NCBI GenBank assembly: GCA_964016985.1
Contig: OZ024823.1
Location: 31,316,104 to 31,380,103 of the forward strand
DNA: 64,000 nt
DNA from: Anodontia alba
Lineage: Eukaryota > Mollusca > Bivalvia > Lucinida > Lucinidae
Direction: 5' to 3'
Part shown: positions 1-11,510 of the stretch, one piece after another
Layout of the letters: every line of letters starts with the position of its first letter
How positions within the stretch are numbered: the stretch's first letter is position 1
Notes under the pieces: generated by a model
Told to the model about the DNA's origin: nothing
The model's input: only the letters and a program-made list of their open reading frames with translations
The model's database searches: none
Made by a program: the position numbers and the translations under genes

Positions 1-362
1 TAGAAATAATCACAGACAACATATAAAGGCATTTTTTTATATTTCGCACAGAATATCAGACCTTTTTCTATCATTTAAATGAATGTCAAACCCCATTTCT
101 GTGACCAAACAAGAAAATTTTATCTGCCGATTTCCTGCAGAGTTGTAAAGTTTAAAATGCATATACGACCGTACATGTAACGATGGTAAATGCATGATCA
201 CTTATTTTAGGCAATGTATTTTCTCTGTTACCAAAACAAAAATAAACTCGTGGTAAAGATTGTTTCTGTCGTGAAATGTGAAGTTGTATTGTAGTGATAG
301 GTTATGTACTTAAACAGAACGATTAGACGGAGTTAAAGCGTCAAACAATTTATCGAGCATAA
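1..362. other. AT-rich non-coding start of window
   Basis: No open frame, repeat or RNA gene recognised. It presumably lies upstream of, or in an intron of, the lectin gene whose last exons follow. Confidence 0.4.
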
Positions 363-650
363 CAAGGAACTGATACAAACAAATCCACATCAAGCTCTCC
401 CCGCCCTCCCCCCTCCCCCCCCCCCCCCCCCCCCCCACCGAATCGCCCCCACCACCACCCACAACACCAAAGGAAAAAACAGACAAATACGATTAATCAG
501 CCACAAATGAACAGATGGCAAGCAGAGTTGGCAAATCTTTCCCAAAAAAATTGCAGTTCTGTTACCAAAACTTAACTGAATATATCTTAAATTTACATAA
601 TTGTTAAAAGAAAAAAAAACATAGAAAGCGAAACACTACATAATAATCAA
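363..650 (+). repeat. Dispersed repeat, copy 1 (inverted partner near 14.2-14.46 kb)
   Basis: The reverse complement of 14225-14460 lines up over most of this stretch, including the shared segments CAGACAAATACRATT and GCAAGCAGAGTTGGCAA. This copy is interrupted by a C-run at about 405-436. No coding potential is seen and the family is not identified. Confidence 0.6.
405..436. repeat. Poly-C tract
   Basis: Almost uninterrupted C for about 30 bases inside the dispersed repeat; its length is likely unstable or unreliable in assembly. Confidence 0.9.
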
Positions 651-888
651 CAAAAAGTATCATAATGGATGTACCGCCTTGGAACGGTCAGTAATGAAAT
701 ACTGGGGACTTAAGCTAGCTTTACGAGATTCTAACCCTCACCCTCAGCTTCCAAAGAGAAACATATACGAGGGTCGTGCAAAATGTTCTGTCACTAATAG
801 GCTTCCTCAGTTTTATACCAGGTATATTTTAAAATGCTTCACTGCACTTGAATGGTGTGTTGAATAGCTAACGATACCCGTTCATTTC

Positions 889-1317
889 GTGCAAATTGCT
901 TTCCAACTGACCGAGTTATTTCAAATTGAAATAGATGCAGTCATATACACTGACCAATTTACTTCTTACAATAACAAACGACCAAGCAAGAGATGGTCAG
1001 GAGTCCACCTTTTACATGACAACGCCTCCTCTCATAAGTATGAGGTTGTTAAGTCTTTTTTGGCTCCTGAAAAGGTGAAAGTTTTAAACTATCCACCTTA
1101 TTCACCTGACCTGAGTCCCTGTGGCTTCTTTTTATTTCCAAGGCTGAAGAAAATGCTTTCTGGAAATAAGTATATGTCTAGAAGTTCTCTTGGCAGCGCT
1201 GTTTATCAGTGTCTCCAACAGATACCAAAGGAAGACTATTTATCTGCTTTTCGCGACTGGGTAAAAGGGTTACAAAAATGTGTTTCAGTAAAGGGGGAAT
1301 ACTTTGAAGGTTTGTAA
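889..1317 (+). pseudogene. mariner (Tc1/mariner) transposase C-terminal relic
   Basis: A 142-codon open frame carries the C-terminal half of a mariner transposase. Recognisable blocks are HDNASSHK (second catalytic Asp at residue 44), NYPPYSPDLSP at 67-77 and the family-typical ending GEYFEGL. In mariner the third catalytic Asp lies 34 residues after the second, in a PCDFFLF-like context; here that position reads PCGFFLF, so residue 79 is Gly. The N-terminal DNA-binding half and the first catalytic Asp are missing, and the frame has no ATG start. Both defects mean the copy cannot transpose. It lies about 660 bp upstream of the penultimate lectin exon, probably in an intron of that gene. The superfamily call is firm; the subfamily is not assigned. 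Confidence 0.85.
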
Positions 1318-1980
1318 TAAAAATGTGTTTGATAAAACGTAGCACTGAAGTAACCCGAACCCAGTGACAAAACGTTTTGCAGGACCATCGTAGTGTCAAC
1401 GATAAAACTTAGAAAAAAGCTTTCCTAAATTTGTCATACCGATACCCATGTTTGAGAAGTTTGGTTATGCACCTATTGGAGAAAACCCACCTTGAAATGG
1501 CCAACAATAAAACGTTTGAGATCTTAAATCTGTATGTATGGGTATCCGACTACCGCCCATAATTCTGGTACAGTTCAGGCTACATACAATTGTTCAGTCC
1601 GCGTAAAGATGTTTTAACTCATGCGTGGATCCACACACACGCACACACAAAATATGTAAAATTCATGACGAAACATCGATGAGAAAACGACTACAAGCTT
1701 GGTCAGAGCAAACAAAATCACTGGTAGAAACATGGTGAACGGTCCGATCCGGTTATGCAATTAAATAAAACACTCAACTGTTAACCTTGATCAGGTAAAA
1801 CACACAATTAAGCATTTTCTGTCACAAAACGCTGAATAATATCCTATCTGTTTTTTATCGATAATAATCTTTTTGTAATTGTTGAAAAAAAAGCCAACTT
1901 ATCAGCTCTGCTAACTTTATACAATAAGTCACTATATGATGAAGAATTTCTATTCACTGTTATTTATGTTTATCTTTCAG
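1318..1980. other. Non-coding stretch between mariner relic and lectin exon
   Basis: Apart from the pyrimidine-rich acceptor ending in TATCTTTCAG just before 1981, nothing recognisable is seen. Confidence 0.4.
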
Positions 1981-2022
1981 TGCAGCTAAAGACGGCGTTG
2001 CAAGCTGAGACAAAGGAACGAT
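1981..2022 (+). CDS. H-type lectin gene, penultimate exon (42 bp)
   Basis: Bounded by a good acceptor (TTTATCTTTCAG) and donor (GTAAGT). In the frame that matches the next exon it encodes QLKTALQAETKER, a heptad-like helical linker of the kind that precedes H-type lectin domains. It ends with one base of a codon; joined to GT at the start of the 4941 exon this makes TGT (Cys), giving the junction ERCQTG. A CQTG/CQSG start of the lectin domain is typical, so the phase match supports both exons. Earlier exons, including the start codon and any signal peptide, were not found and probably lie left of the window. Confidence 0.7.
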
Positions 2023-4560
2023 GTAAGTATTTTAAATATGTTAGCGTTGTTTTGTGCGTATGATCAAGATCACGATATACATCAATGGCATAAAACAATA
2101 TATTTCTAAAATCACACACTTCCGTAGTATTTTTTACTATTTATTGATATCAGTCATATCAACTCTCGTTCCATCTGGATAACTTCTGCCTTTTCGTATT
2201 TTTACCTTAAAATGATAACATTGACATTCTCATTTTAAACCTTCACACTCGAATATTCCTTAGTAGGGATGGATGCATGTATTACTTGTACAAATTGTAA
2301 CTTTAAAGTGATTTAGGGTTGTTATTCATTTTCGTACTTAAACCCAATAAAATAATCGTATACAAGACATTTGCCAATTTCCACCATGTCTACCCAGTAG
2401 CTCATATATGATCATATGCAAGATATTTGCCAATTAGACTAAAATTTGGTTTGAATCCTTGACACCACTGGGAATCTAATCTCTAGATAAATATGACTAA
2501 ATGAATGAACGAAAAGAAAGAAAAGATTTTCATCAAATTTGATGAAGAAATTTATGGTATTACTGCAGAAGTGTAAATAGCTTTTATATATTCCAGCATT
2601 GCCTACCTAATAGTCCTTATATGTACACGTAAGAATGTAACATTTGGTAAAGCTGACAATTTGTTCAAATCATTCTTGCCTAATTAGTTCTTCAACCTGG
2701 TCATTTTGAATATTCTATTTAATATTTAAATGGTGTTTTATAGTGCAGCGGGTTTCAGTGTAGACCATTAGCAACCAGTGTGGTCTAAACAGACGACAAA
2801 GTTTTCTGACTTGTGTCGATACTCTTTGTCAAGATCCACTTCTTGCGACATTAGACATAGGTGGGTTAGTTGTTTTTTTGTTTTTTTTTTTGTTTTTTTT
2901 TTTCAGTATTCAGCATTGAGACCTAATTGGCCGAAAGTTCCTAGTCTGGCCCAGAAAACTTGATTCTTCAGCTTTGTACAGTTTCGTGCGTGTCTTTACT
3001 GCTCTAAAGGAAATTTTCCTTTTTGAATATATCTATTCGGCATGATATCTGGTATACTAAGGGGACTTGATAGAGTTGGCAGATTATCTGCCATTGTAGC
3101 AAAGGAGACAATTTTTGCGACTTCGTCATTGTTTTTCTTATATGTTAAGTCCTTTCTGAAAAGGGTTCTTCTCCAAAAAGAACGAATGTGTTCCCTTGGG
3201 GATCAAATTCCTTCCTTTCAGAGTAGACCCAGTCAAAACAATTTTGACAAAGACATTTCCACTGAGCGTGAAATCATTCTACTTAGGCCGCAATATAACC
3301 TCTATATGCATGCCGGAATAACAGAAGAAAGATGGGCTTGACCGATAGGAGGAAGCGTGGGTAGCAGTCCTGAAAGGCAATTACTCACAAAACTGCTTGT
3401 TGTCAATATATACTTACAAACCTTTAGTACAGATACGTTCAATGCTCCGTTCTCCCAGTATTTCCACGTTTCTGATTTTCTTATTATGTCACCTAACAGA
3501 GATCGCATATATTTTTCGGCCCTGTTGCCGTTAGCGTCAACGTTGGCATCGGGAACGGTTGGCAAATATTTATTTGTGAATTTGATCTTTGTTTCAAACC
3601 TATAAGTAACGATACCCAGGAAAAGTCGGATTACTCCCGATTTTTTGTCATATTTTAACCAGAAACAGCGTTTGTGCCCTTTGTCACCTGAACGAATGAA
3701 TGAAATGGATCAAACTTTCATATGTTTTCCATGCTAGCATTGTGGTCGTCTCCTTTAGCTGCCCACTTTGCATTCAGTATTACAACAATTTGAAGACCAA
3801 GCAAAAAAAGAAAGAAAAAAGAAAAAAAAAAAAAAACAGAAACAAAAAAGATAGACGCGCGGCGCACAAACCACAAGCTAAAGAAAAGCAAGGCAACTAG
3901 ACCCCTCTACCCCGACAAGGTGATTGTAATGCTAGACAGGATCACAACAATTTAATTGCATCGAACAATCATAAGGCGGCCACAAAAATGTAAAAGGAAC
4001 ACCTGATCCACCACTAACCGTCAACAGTAAAAACTACCGAGGGTATAAAGACGACACAAGCTAGTCTGTTCTGACCACTTGATACTTCAACTGATTTTAT
4101 GCTTTTATTTGTGTATGTAAGTGTTCATTACTCTCACGGGTCACTCCTTTAAGAATCAATTAAGCCCTAAATAACTGTGCCGTTGATCTTTCTTTCCCCC
4201 TTTGTTTGCTTTCTGTTTCGACGTAGTGCCGTTTATATATTTCATTCCTTATCTAATGCCTTGGAGAGGCTCAAACAAAGTAATCTAGTTGTTCATTCAA
4301 AACTGGACAAGATATTTCTGTGAGTAACGTCTATGTGTACAAACCTTACCGAATTAACCCTTAGCATTTGGGTAGACAGGCCAACCAGTGTATAGACAGA
4401 CTAGAGGTCGTGATCAGCGATTCACTGTTTGCTACGTATCCAGCAATCTTTAGACATCAACAACTAGTTATGTCTTATTCAAAGTTTAGTCCAAGTACGG
4501 TATGGAATTATGGTGTCCTACTATAAAGGGCCAACACGGTACCTTGTTTCATATACAAAA
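2023..4560. other. Last intron of the lectin gene
   Basis: No coding exon recognised. It contains a T-rich run near 2873-2903 and an A-rich run near 3805-3850. Short open frames here lack any family signature. Confidence 0.45.
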
Positions 4561-4932
4561 TAACTTCAATCGCTCGAACATCTTTGGGCCATGGAAATCT
4601 GTTATACTCGTAATCACATAGGTTGTTCGAGCGACTGAGGGTTAACCATAGTGCCAGTCCAGGAGACAATTTAAGGGGATAATTTTAGGCTATCTTTTCG
4701 ATCTTCTATAAAATACTGGTATGTTAAGTATATTCATTAGAATCGCCGCGATTCTAATTATACACTATTTATATTTGTATGACAAAAGCATAAGAATTCC
4801 GTAAAATTATTGAGCTATCGTAAGGATTTTCTACGGACTAAAAATGTGTTTGAATCAGCCATGATGAATGAGCCGTCGAATCAGCCGTGATGAATGAGCC
4901 ATCGATGTTCGAGTTATTGAAGGTTTGCTGTA
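4561..4932. mobile_element. MITE of the GTTCGA-end family, copy 1
   Basis: The left end reads AACTTCAATCGCTCGAACATC and the right end GATGTTCGAGTTATTGAAGG, near-complementary to each other and to the ends of the 21437 and 48076 copies. The right end stops at GCTGTA (4927-4932), 8 nt before the first base of the terminal lectin exon, so the polypyrimidine and branch region of that acceptor lies in or beside the element. Confidence 0.65.
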
Positions 4933-4940
4933 TTTTACAG

Positions 4941-5209
4941 GTCAGACTGGTGTCGCTTCTTTTCATCACGAAGAATGTGCAGCAGGTCAATGTGCTGAAA
5001 ATGTGACAATCAATTTCAACCCTCCTTTTACGAAACCTCCAGCTCTGTCACATGGGTTTTCGTACCTAGATGTTGACGCCAACCGTAATTTGAGAATCGT
5101 GGCCTCTAATGTTCAAGTAACGACAACTACTGCAATTATGAAGGTTTCAACGTACGCCGACACGGTGATATATGCTTCTGCTCTAAGATGGATGGCATGT
5201 CCGCAATAG
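4941..5209 (+). CDS. H-type lectin domain protein, terminal exon
   Basis: The terminal exon follows the acceptor TATTTTACAG, enters in phase 1 and ends at TAG. It encodes about 89 residues of an H-type (Helix pomatia agglutinin-like) lectin domain. The family pattern is visible: FNPPFTKPP after the first strand, SYLDVDANRN, then TAIMKVSTYADT, and the closing ALRWMACPQ with the conserved Trp. The domain forms a small beta-sandwich that typically binds GalNAc-type sugars and usually trimerises; in molluscs such proteins are secreted immune or egg-defence lectins. Cysteines at ERCQTG, HEEC and AGQC may form disulfides. The sugar specificity of this copy and any secretion signal cannot be judged because the N-terminal exons are absent. 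The family call is strong from the motif order. Confidence 0.85.
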
Positions 5210-5276
5210 TATGATGATTTTTTATTAAACGAATATGAATTGTAATATGAGCATTTCCTACAAGATGACCTGTGCG

Positions 5277-5450
5277 CCTAGCGAAGACTCAGATCGGCTT
5301 GCGCATCAACACAGGCTTATCAGAGTCTTTGCTCTCCGCCTAAAGATATCTTGGATCTTTTGTTACCCTCTGAGTTCCCCGCAAAGGCTCTGATCAGACT
5401 GCACGGATTCGCAGGTCGATCTGAGTCCTCGCCTGGCGCACATGTAATCC
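5277..5450. repeat. Hairpin pair of the GCGAAGACTCAGATC family
   Basis: Two adjacent fold-backs. The first arm reads AGCGAAGACTCAGATCGGC and is answered by TTATCAGAGTCTTTGCTCTC; the second reads AAGGCTCTGATCAGACTGC and is answered by TCGATCTGAGTCCTCGCC. The same hairpin recurs at 29544 and 48370. It lies in the lectin 3' untranslated region if the signal at 5525 is used. Confidence 0.7.
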
Positions 5451-5524
5451 TGTAAGCAATATTGTGCCCTGGCTCATATGTAATACATTATTTCCAGATG
5501 TATTTTGTTTCGTACGCAGATTAA

Positions 5525-5530
5525 AATAAA
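5525..5530 (+). terminator. Candidate polyadenylation signal of lectin gene
   Basis: First AATAAA downstream of the lectin stop codon, about 316 nt after it. No transcript evidence is available. Confidence 0.45.
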
Positions 5531-6606
5531 ACTACAAACTGCACTTATAAATAGTTTGATTTATTTTTGCACACATATTCTCTTTTGTAATAATTATTTC
5601 TAGTCAATCACAAAAGCATATAATTGGGACGATTGTAATACGCGATACTCACTTTTAATGTTGAAGAGATTTTTACATTACACAAAAATCTATATTCATA
5701 TGGACCAACAGATTCTCATAGGAATGACCCTTGAGATCATGAACACATTCGTTATAATATAATGAACAGCTTTAGGGTCAAGTTGTCTGGGATAGACTAA
5801 CTAATTGCGGCCATTTAGACCTCATCAGTGACCCTCATATGATTTTTTAAATATTTTTTAAAGTCAATAAACGTCAAAAAGCCAAATAAAACGTTAGGGT
5901 ATACGCGATCATCAGATCTTGGAATTTGCGTTTTCGCGTGCATGGTTAACGCACTAGCACCTACATTTATATTCAGTCAGCAACGGCTAGCAAACCATTT
6001 GGTTTAACTAACAATGCTGGGACAGGAACAGCAGTAAAAAAAAATATATTGTATATTTATTGATATCATACCGACATATTATTTAATCCAGTTATGCCTC
6101 AATATCTGCAATGAAGTTACCTGTCAGTCCCTAGTCTATTAAAGGTATATCGGAACAGGAATCGCTTTAAATGGTATTGTTTATATCAGGTAAAATAGTG
6201 TAAGCCCTGATAAGATTACGCGTTCTGTGTCTGATCTGGCTTTATACTGCTATTATATGTTCCGTTTTAGTCCACTAGGCATTTCATGTGTTTACGAGGT
6301 CAATTTCTGAAAACCTATTCAATATGATATTGGATTAATCGTACTCTAACTCAAAACCGTTTAGGGAGTGGTTACGTTTAATTAATTTCCACCAGGTGTA
6401 ACCCATTCTGCTGCCATACCTATATATATAAAATGCATACTTCTAAGCTATTGCTCTAGATAACGCACGTTTTCAGCATAAATGTGATGTTGCTTCTTAT
6501 TTCCCCACGAAAACATATATTGTGGATACTCCGCGAGGCGCTGAGTATTCAAAACATATAGTTTCACGGAAAAATAAGAACAAAAAAAAAAAAACAACAA
6601 ATATCT
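5531..6606. other. Intergenic, AT-rich
   Basis: No gene seen. A decayed hairpin of the AAACAGTGTAGACC superfamily is visible around 6190-6246 (TAAGCCCTGATAAG answered by TCTGATCTGGCTTTATAC). Confidence 0.4.
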
Positions 6607-6851
6607 GGGCCCAGTTATTCAAAACTAACGATGTCGTTATTTAACGTATCGTTAAAACTTTTATCAATATATATGGCATATACACTAATATTTTTGCTGA
6701 AAAATGTGAGTGGCCATTGCATTTACAAAAGCCACTCACATTTATTTTCAGCAAACATACTTGTGAATTATATATTGTACTTACTAGAACAGTTAACATT
6801 TTGACCACTAATGCTCGTTAAGCTAACGATGCTTCGAACAACTGGGTCCTG
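6607..6851. mobile_element. Fold-back MITE, GGGCCCAGTTRTTC ends, copy 1
   Basis: Ends GGCCCAGTTATTC and GAACAACTGGGTCC are complementary. The centre is a second palindrome: GCTGAAAAATGTGAGTGGC is answered by GCCACTCACATTTATTTTC. The same ends and the same centre occur at 60611-60854. Confidence 0.75.
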
Positions 6852-7036
6852 GTTATCTGTCTTATCTACAGTTGTCAAAGCCATAACATGTCAATTAGAT
6901 ATAAATATGTCCCTCATATGATATGGAGAAATAGCATTTAATGTGGTTAAAGGTACATTAAGACATATTTATGCTATACAAAAAAATGACAGACAGAACG
7001 TACTAAAATCAATTTAAAAAGTAGTTGCGGTCATGG

Positions 7037-7297
7037 TACCAAAGCCGTAATCCAAAATCATAAATCCATAAACGAATGACGAATCAGAATGTTCAGACCA
7101 ACAGACATGGACCCCAGAACAAAGGGTGTAATCAGGCGTCCGCGGATAGTAAGCATTACTTGGTAAGCAAGCTTCGCCCACCATGCCAATGGGCCTGAAC
7201 GAAGGAAATATCGGTAGAAGCGTATGTCCGGGATTTAGGAAGTCTACTTATGGCGCGTCACTGGCAAAAACATCAGAAACAATTCTGGAAACTGCCA
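7037..7297 (-). repeat. Tail fragment of the RT element, copy 1
   Basis: Nearly the same as 9780-10037, in the same orientation, about 90% by eye. At 9780 the block directly continues the RT pseudogene, so this copy is a detached 3' end of the same element. It has stops in all frames. Confidence 0.7.
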
Positions 7298-7433
7298 CAT
7301 TGTAGGGATTGACTAGATCATGATGTCTCCAAAAAAGGAAGAAAATCGCTTAATAATGGATACCTCTTTATACCTTTTGCTTATCTTTATATTATGGGCG
7401 TGCATAGGAGTACAAATTACATGCACATAGACG

Positions 7434-7814
7434 TTTTAACGTAACTTTACCAGAACTCTCAGTGTATACACTATACACTATAAAACTTCCATTAGAATTC
7501 CTGACATTAGTCTTATTTCCCTTTTCTGGATGGCGATGTCCCCCGGCGTACCTCATATGGGGTATACATATCTCAACTTATTAGATTCGCCAGAGCGTCT
7601 TCAAATCTTAATGACTTTAACTACCGTAATAAAGCCCTTACTGCCAAACTTCTTAGGCAGGGCTATCGTTATTTTAAACTTCGTAAGGCGTTTTCGAAAT
7701 TTTATCGCAGACACAGTGCCTTGTTAGAAAAATATAGCGTCAGTCTGAAAACACTTCTGCAACAAGGTTTATCGGAACCAGAATTTTACGGTGACTTAGT
7801 GTACAGATTTACAA
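7434..7814 (+). repeat. 381-bp tandem duplication, unit 1
   Basis: Every base compared between 7441-7811 and 7822-8192 agrees, so the unit is 381 bp long and repeated head-to-tail. The unit contains the conserved RT C-terminal coding block from 7511 onward; its frame breaks at the unit junction. Confidence 0.9.
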
Positions 7815-8195
7815 TTTTAACGTAACTTTACCAGAACTCTCAGTGTATACACTATACACTATAAAACTTCCATTAGAATTCCTGACATTAGTCTTATTTC
7901 CCTTTTCTGGATGGCGATGTCCCCCGGCGTACCTCATATGGGGTATACATATCTCAACTTATTAGATTCGCCAGAGCGTCTTCAAATCTTAATGACTTTA
8001 ACTACCGTAATAAAGCCCTTACTGCCAAACTTCTTAGGCAGGGCTATCGTTATTTTAAACTTCGTAAGGCGTTTTCGAAATTTTATCGCAGACACAGTGC
8101 CTTGTTAGAAAAATATAGCGTCAGTCTGAAAACACTTCTGCAACAAGGTTTATCGGAACCAGAATTTTACGGTGACTTAGTGTACAGATTTAGAA
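7815..8195 (+). repeat. 381-bp tandem duplication, unit 2
   Basis: Second head-to-tail unit. The RT C-terminal frame continues beyond this unit to a stop at 8368, so unit 2 is contiguous with the original element and the other unit is the extra copy. Confidence 0.9.
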
Positions 8196-8368
8196 AAATT
8201 GTAGGTAAATCTAACTTTTCGGAGCAATTCAGAAAACTTATTAACCGTTATAAAAGATTTGGCTATAGCCTGGATATAATGCGGCAGACTGCATGCCTAG
8301 TTGTCAACCCAATCATTGTTGATGGCTATGCTTCACTCTTTAATTGCACGACAGCGGTTCGGGCCTAA
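7892..8368 (+). pseudogene. Reverse transcriptase C-terminal fragment (Penelope-like/Neptune-type element)
   Basis: An open frame of 158 codons, without an initiator, runs to TAA at 8366-8368. Blocks in order are FPFLDGDVPRRTSYGVYISQ, LIRFARASSNLNDFNYRNK, KLLRQGYRYFKLRKAF, GLSEPEFYGDLVYRFRK and MRQTACLVVNP. These resemble the region that follows the YIDD palm motif in a reverse-transcriptase family found widely in molluscs and cnidarians, and the first block parallels the FNFPIVIFPFLSS segment in the pseudogene on the opposite strand at 10.06-10.5 kb. The catalytic palm is not present here; a TAG precedes the block at 7889, so it is a truncated relic. Assignment to Penelope-like elements is inferred from memory of similar proteins and is less certain than the RT identity. 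Confidence 0.65.
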
Positions 8369-9510
8369 GACCCAATGACGGCCTCTTCGTAAAACTTTAA
8401 CCAGTGGGTTGGGGATTGACGATATGTCTTTGGCTTGGCCCGCCGTGGTTCAACTATTGGTTTTCATTTACTCTGGCATACAGTAGAATTAGCCATGAGT
8501 ACTCGTCTTTGTTTATTATAGTGATTTATTTGATTTTTTGTGTTTTCGCTTTGATGCATTGACTGAGTTGGGAGCCTTTATGCGAACCGAATTTTTATGC
8601 GTTTCTGTATTAAGAGTAGCATCGGGACCCAGAGTGAAGTTAGCTAGCTGTAAAAGTGCTTTAAACCCCCGGGTGGTTTACTCTACTGACCGTTCTAAGG
8701 CGGTGGTCCCGGTGTTAGTCTTACTCTTTGTTGCTTTGTGGTTTTTTACGAGTCGATTTGTTGTATGTCTTTCCATGTGTCATTTTGTTCTTGTGTTTTT
8801 CAGTCCTTTTAGTATTGCGATTACCTCGCTTTGGGGAAGAGAGCTAATCTTAGTGCTTTTCGTACGTTCGTTCGATTTGTGCTTGTTTGGATTTGTCGGT
8901 TTCCTCTTCCTGTTGGGGTCTGGGAAGGGCTGCGGTTTGTGATTGTGGCACTCCCTAGACTTTTCTCTTACCTTTTTTTCTAAGATTGTAGATCTTCTTC
9001 GGATACCTTTTCAATGTCTGGTTGAGTGTGAGTCTTGAACCTGTAATCCTTACGTTATCAGACCTATCAAATGTAATTAACTATTCAGAGCCTTCACTCT
9101 ATACCATTTCTCTCCTGAAATTTGACTGTCTGTTTTACCCCTGGTTAATGAGTCTAAAAGCCGCTGGATGAGTGACCAACAGCGTAAACCCTGATCAGGC
9201 ACCGCGTTCTGTGGCGCCTGATCTAGGTCTACACTATTTGCTCAGGCCTATCTGTCAAATACTTAGGATATATACGGTATGTTTCTTAGCTGTCGCTCTT
9301 GATCAGTCGCAATTACAACCATGATATTATTTGTCTCATTTCTTCACGAAAACATATGCATATGGTGTGGGAATATTAGAGTACCCATAGCATAACTTTT
9401 TGCTGGAAACATATTTATCGGGACATTTCTCTACAAGGCATGCCTTTTCCTCAATTGTATATGGGGAAACGGAGGGAGGCAAATGCATTAAGCATGAATA
9501 TAGGATAGTG
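8369..9510 (+). repeat. 3' tail of RT element and flanking debris
   Basis: The segment 8598-8945 is repeated at 63662-64000 (shared start CTGTATTAAGAGTAGCATCG). It follows the RT C-terminal frame here, so it is probably the element's 3' untranslated tail. A 134-codon frame in it (8538-8942) is T-rich, with no known domain, and is not conserved as a frame in the other copy. A hairpin of the AAACAGTGTAGACC superfamily sits at 9182-9232. Confidence 0.55.
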
Positions 9511-9763
9511 TTAAATTAAGACAACGGATTCAGTAAGGATAACAGATAATAGACTTATGAAATGAAAAATAAAAATGATTTAGTAAGGATAACAGACAGA
9601 AGGTAGTATGAAATTAAGATAAATGATTTAGTATGAATAACAGCTGGAGGTAGTATGAAATTAAGACAACTGATTTAGTAAGGGTAAAAGACAGAGGGTA
9701 GTCTGCAATTAAGACAACTGATTCAGCAAGGGTAACAGATGGAGGGTAATATGAAAGTAAGAC
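9511..9763. repeat. 48-bp minisatellite, left block
   Basis: About five diverged units of the type AGGATAACAGATAGAGGGTA ... ATTAAGACAACTGATTTAGT. Related units recur at about 11503-11550 and 12001-12185, on the far side of the RT pseudogene. Confidence 0.75.
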
Positions 9764-9779
9764 AAGTAGTTGTGGTAAT

Positions 9780-10037
9780 GGTACCCAAGCCATAATTCAC
9801 ACTCATAAATTCGTAAACGAATGACGAATCACAACGTTCAGACCAACAGACATGGACCCCAGAATAAAGGGTGTAATCAGGCGCCCGCAGATAGTAAGCA
9901 TTACTTGGTAAGCAAGCTTCGCCCACCATGCCCATAGGCCTGAACGAAGGAAATGTAGGTAGAAGCGTATGTCCGGGGTTTGGAAGTCTACTTATGGCTC
10001 GTCATTGGCAAAAACATCAGAAACAATTCTGGAAACT
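9780..10037 (-). repeat. Tail of the RT pseudogene, copy 2
   Basis: Continues the RT pseudogene on the minus strand without a break and matches 7037-7297. Confidence 0.65.
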
Positions 10038-11510
10038 GAATGTCTTCCATAGAACTTCTTAAGTGTTGCTACCAGTTTGGCTTTTTGATACCCTTGGCTC
10101 TAAAACTTTGTAGTGAGCACTTTCCCACGCCCAATGAAGTCTTGATAATTTGAACAGGCTAAGGCATAACGGATTAACTGTGATACGTAAACACCGTATG
10201 CTGGTGCAGAAGGGACTACTGCTCAGGAATGGAAAGATAACAATGGGAAAGTTGAAGTCATCCCGTTTGCCGTAAAGCCTAGTAGTAAGTTTTCCATTGT
10301 CAATGTAGAGATAACAATCCAAGTATGAGGAGGAGGCTGCAGTCTCCGTTGTTTCCTTTATTTCAAGTTCACGTGCATAGATGAATTCCAAATATTCTGC
10401 AAATTTTGTGTTTTTTAGAGACAATACATCATCTATATATCTGTAGGTGAAATTGAATTGTTGTGCAAGGTGTTTCTTGCCTGCTTTGAGGAGACTATAC
10501 AAACTCTGCCTCATATTAGTATAAAAACAAGTCGGCAAGCAACGGTGCACAGTTGGTACCCATCGGTATACCGATTGCTTGCTGAAATATCCGTCTGCCG
10601 AACTCCAAAAAAATATTGTCGATTAGATATTCCAAAATTTTTATGACAGCTGCATCTGAGTATTTTTGTGGTGCATCAGAGTGATCCCGAACGAAGTATG
10701 TGTCTTTGTAGCCAATGACAACATACTGAAAGCGACGGTTACAATTCTTATGGAAGAAACAGTGGTTGATAATTTCCTTTAATTTAGATTTCAATTTATC
10801 ATGAGGAATAGTTGTGTAAAGAGTAGAGAAATCGAAAGATTTTATACTGTTGACGGAATGAAGAGAATGACATGTGCCTTTAGGTTTGCTAAAAGCTCTT
10901 TGGAGTTTTTCAAGATTAACACCACTTCTGGCATATGCAGTGTAACAATACCTCTGAAGGCCTTCTTTAACTGCGGTTAGGATCCGTTTTAGAATCTGAG
11001 AAAGAGGCTTGGTTGAGCACTTAGCCGAACCCGCAATATATCTCTGTTTGTACGGATTCTTGTGAAGTTTAGGAATCCAGTACAATTTGGGAAAGTCAAT
11101 ATCTTCCTCTGGGAAGGAAATTCCGAATGTCAGCATCACCGAATGTTGGTTTTGTAGAATTTCGTCCTTGGACATAGCAGTAAGATTATATATAGGGTTT
11201 CCAGTCATGGTTCTTATATTAAGCTCTTCCATTAAGCAGTTTATATAGTGTGTTTTGCAAACAAACCCAATGTTGTTAGATGCATTGTCGGCTGGAGCAA
11301 CGGTAAACTTTTCATGGATTTCAGCTTACTCAGCAGAAACATCTAGATCATCAAACACCGATTCATGTGGGCGAGACATGGTTCTGCTGAGTACTGAGAC
11401 ACGCCTGTTTACCAAGGACATTACAGATTTACATGTAACCCATTCAGACAGGGTATCAACCTCCACGTCCTCTTACTTGGCCCAGCGTCTTGCATACTCT
11501 TCAGATAATA
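10038..11510 (-). pseudogene. Broken reverse transcriptase (Penelope-like/Neptune-type)
   Basis: Reading the minus strand from about 11340 downward, conserved RT blocks appear in order: FTVAPADNASNNIGFVC, KLYWIPKLHKNPYKQRYIAG (fingers), SFDFSTLYTTIPHDKL (motif A with catalytic Asp), QAIGIPMGTNCAPLLADLFL (motif B), FTYRYIDDVLSL (motif C, YIDD), then SSSYLDCYLYI and FNFPIVIFPF. Motifs A-C are intact but in two frames: after LFLY at about 10515 there are in-frame stops, and the reading shifts frame by about 10490 before YIDD; the N-terminus is also interrupted by a stop near 11325. No GIY-YIG domain is joined to it. The RT call is firm. Penelope-like is the best guess because of the YWIPKLHK, FSTLYT and MGTNCAPLLADL combination. 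The copy lies between minisatellite blocks, so it inserted into that array. Confidence 0.75.

Noticed and set aside
679..867. 62-codon frame upstream of the mariner relic
   Set aside because: No motif, no splice context, AT-rich noise.
8538..8942. 134-codon hydrophobic frame that looks like a membrane protein
   Set aside because: It is T-rich repeat tail of the RT element; the second copy at 63.66 kb does not keep the frame.
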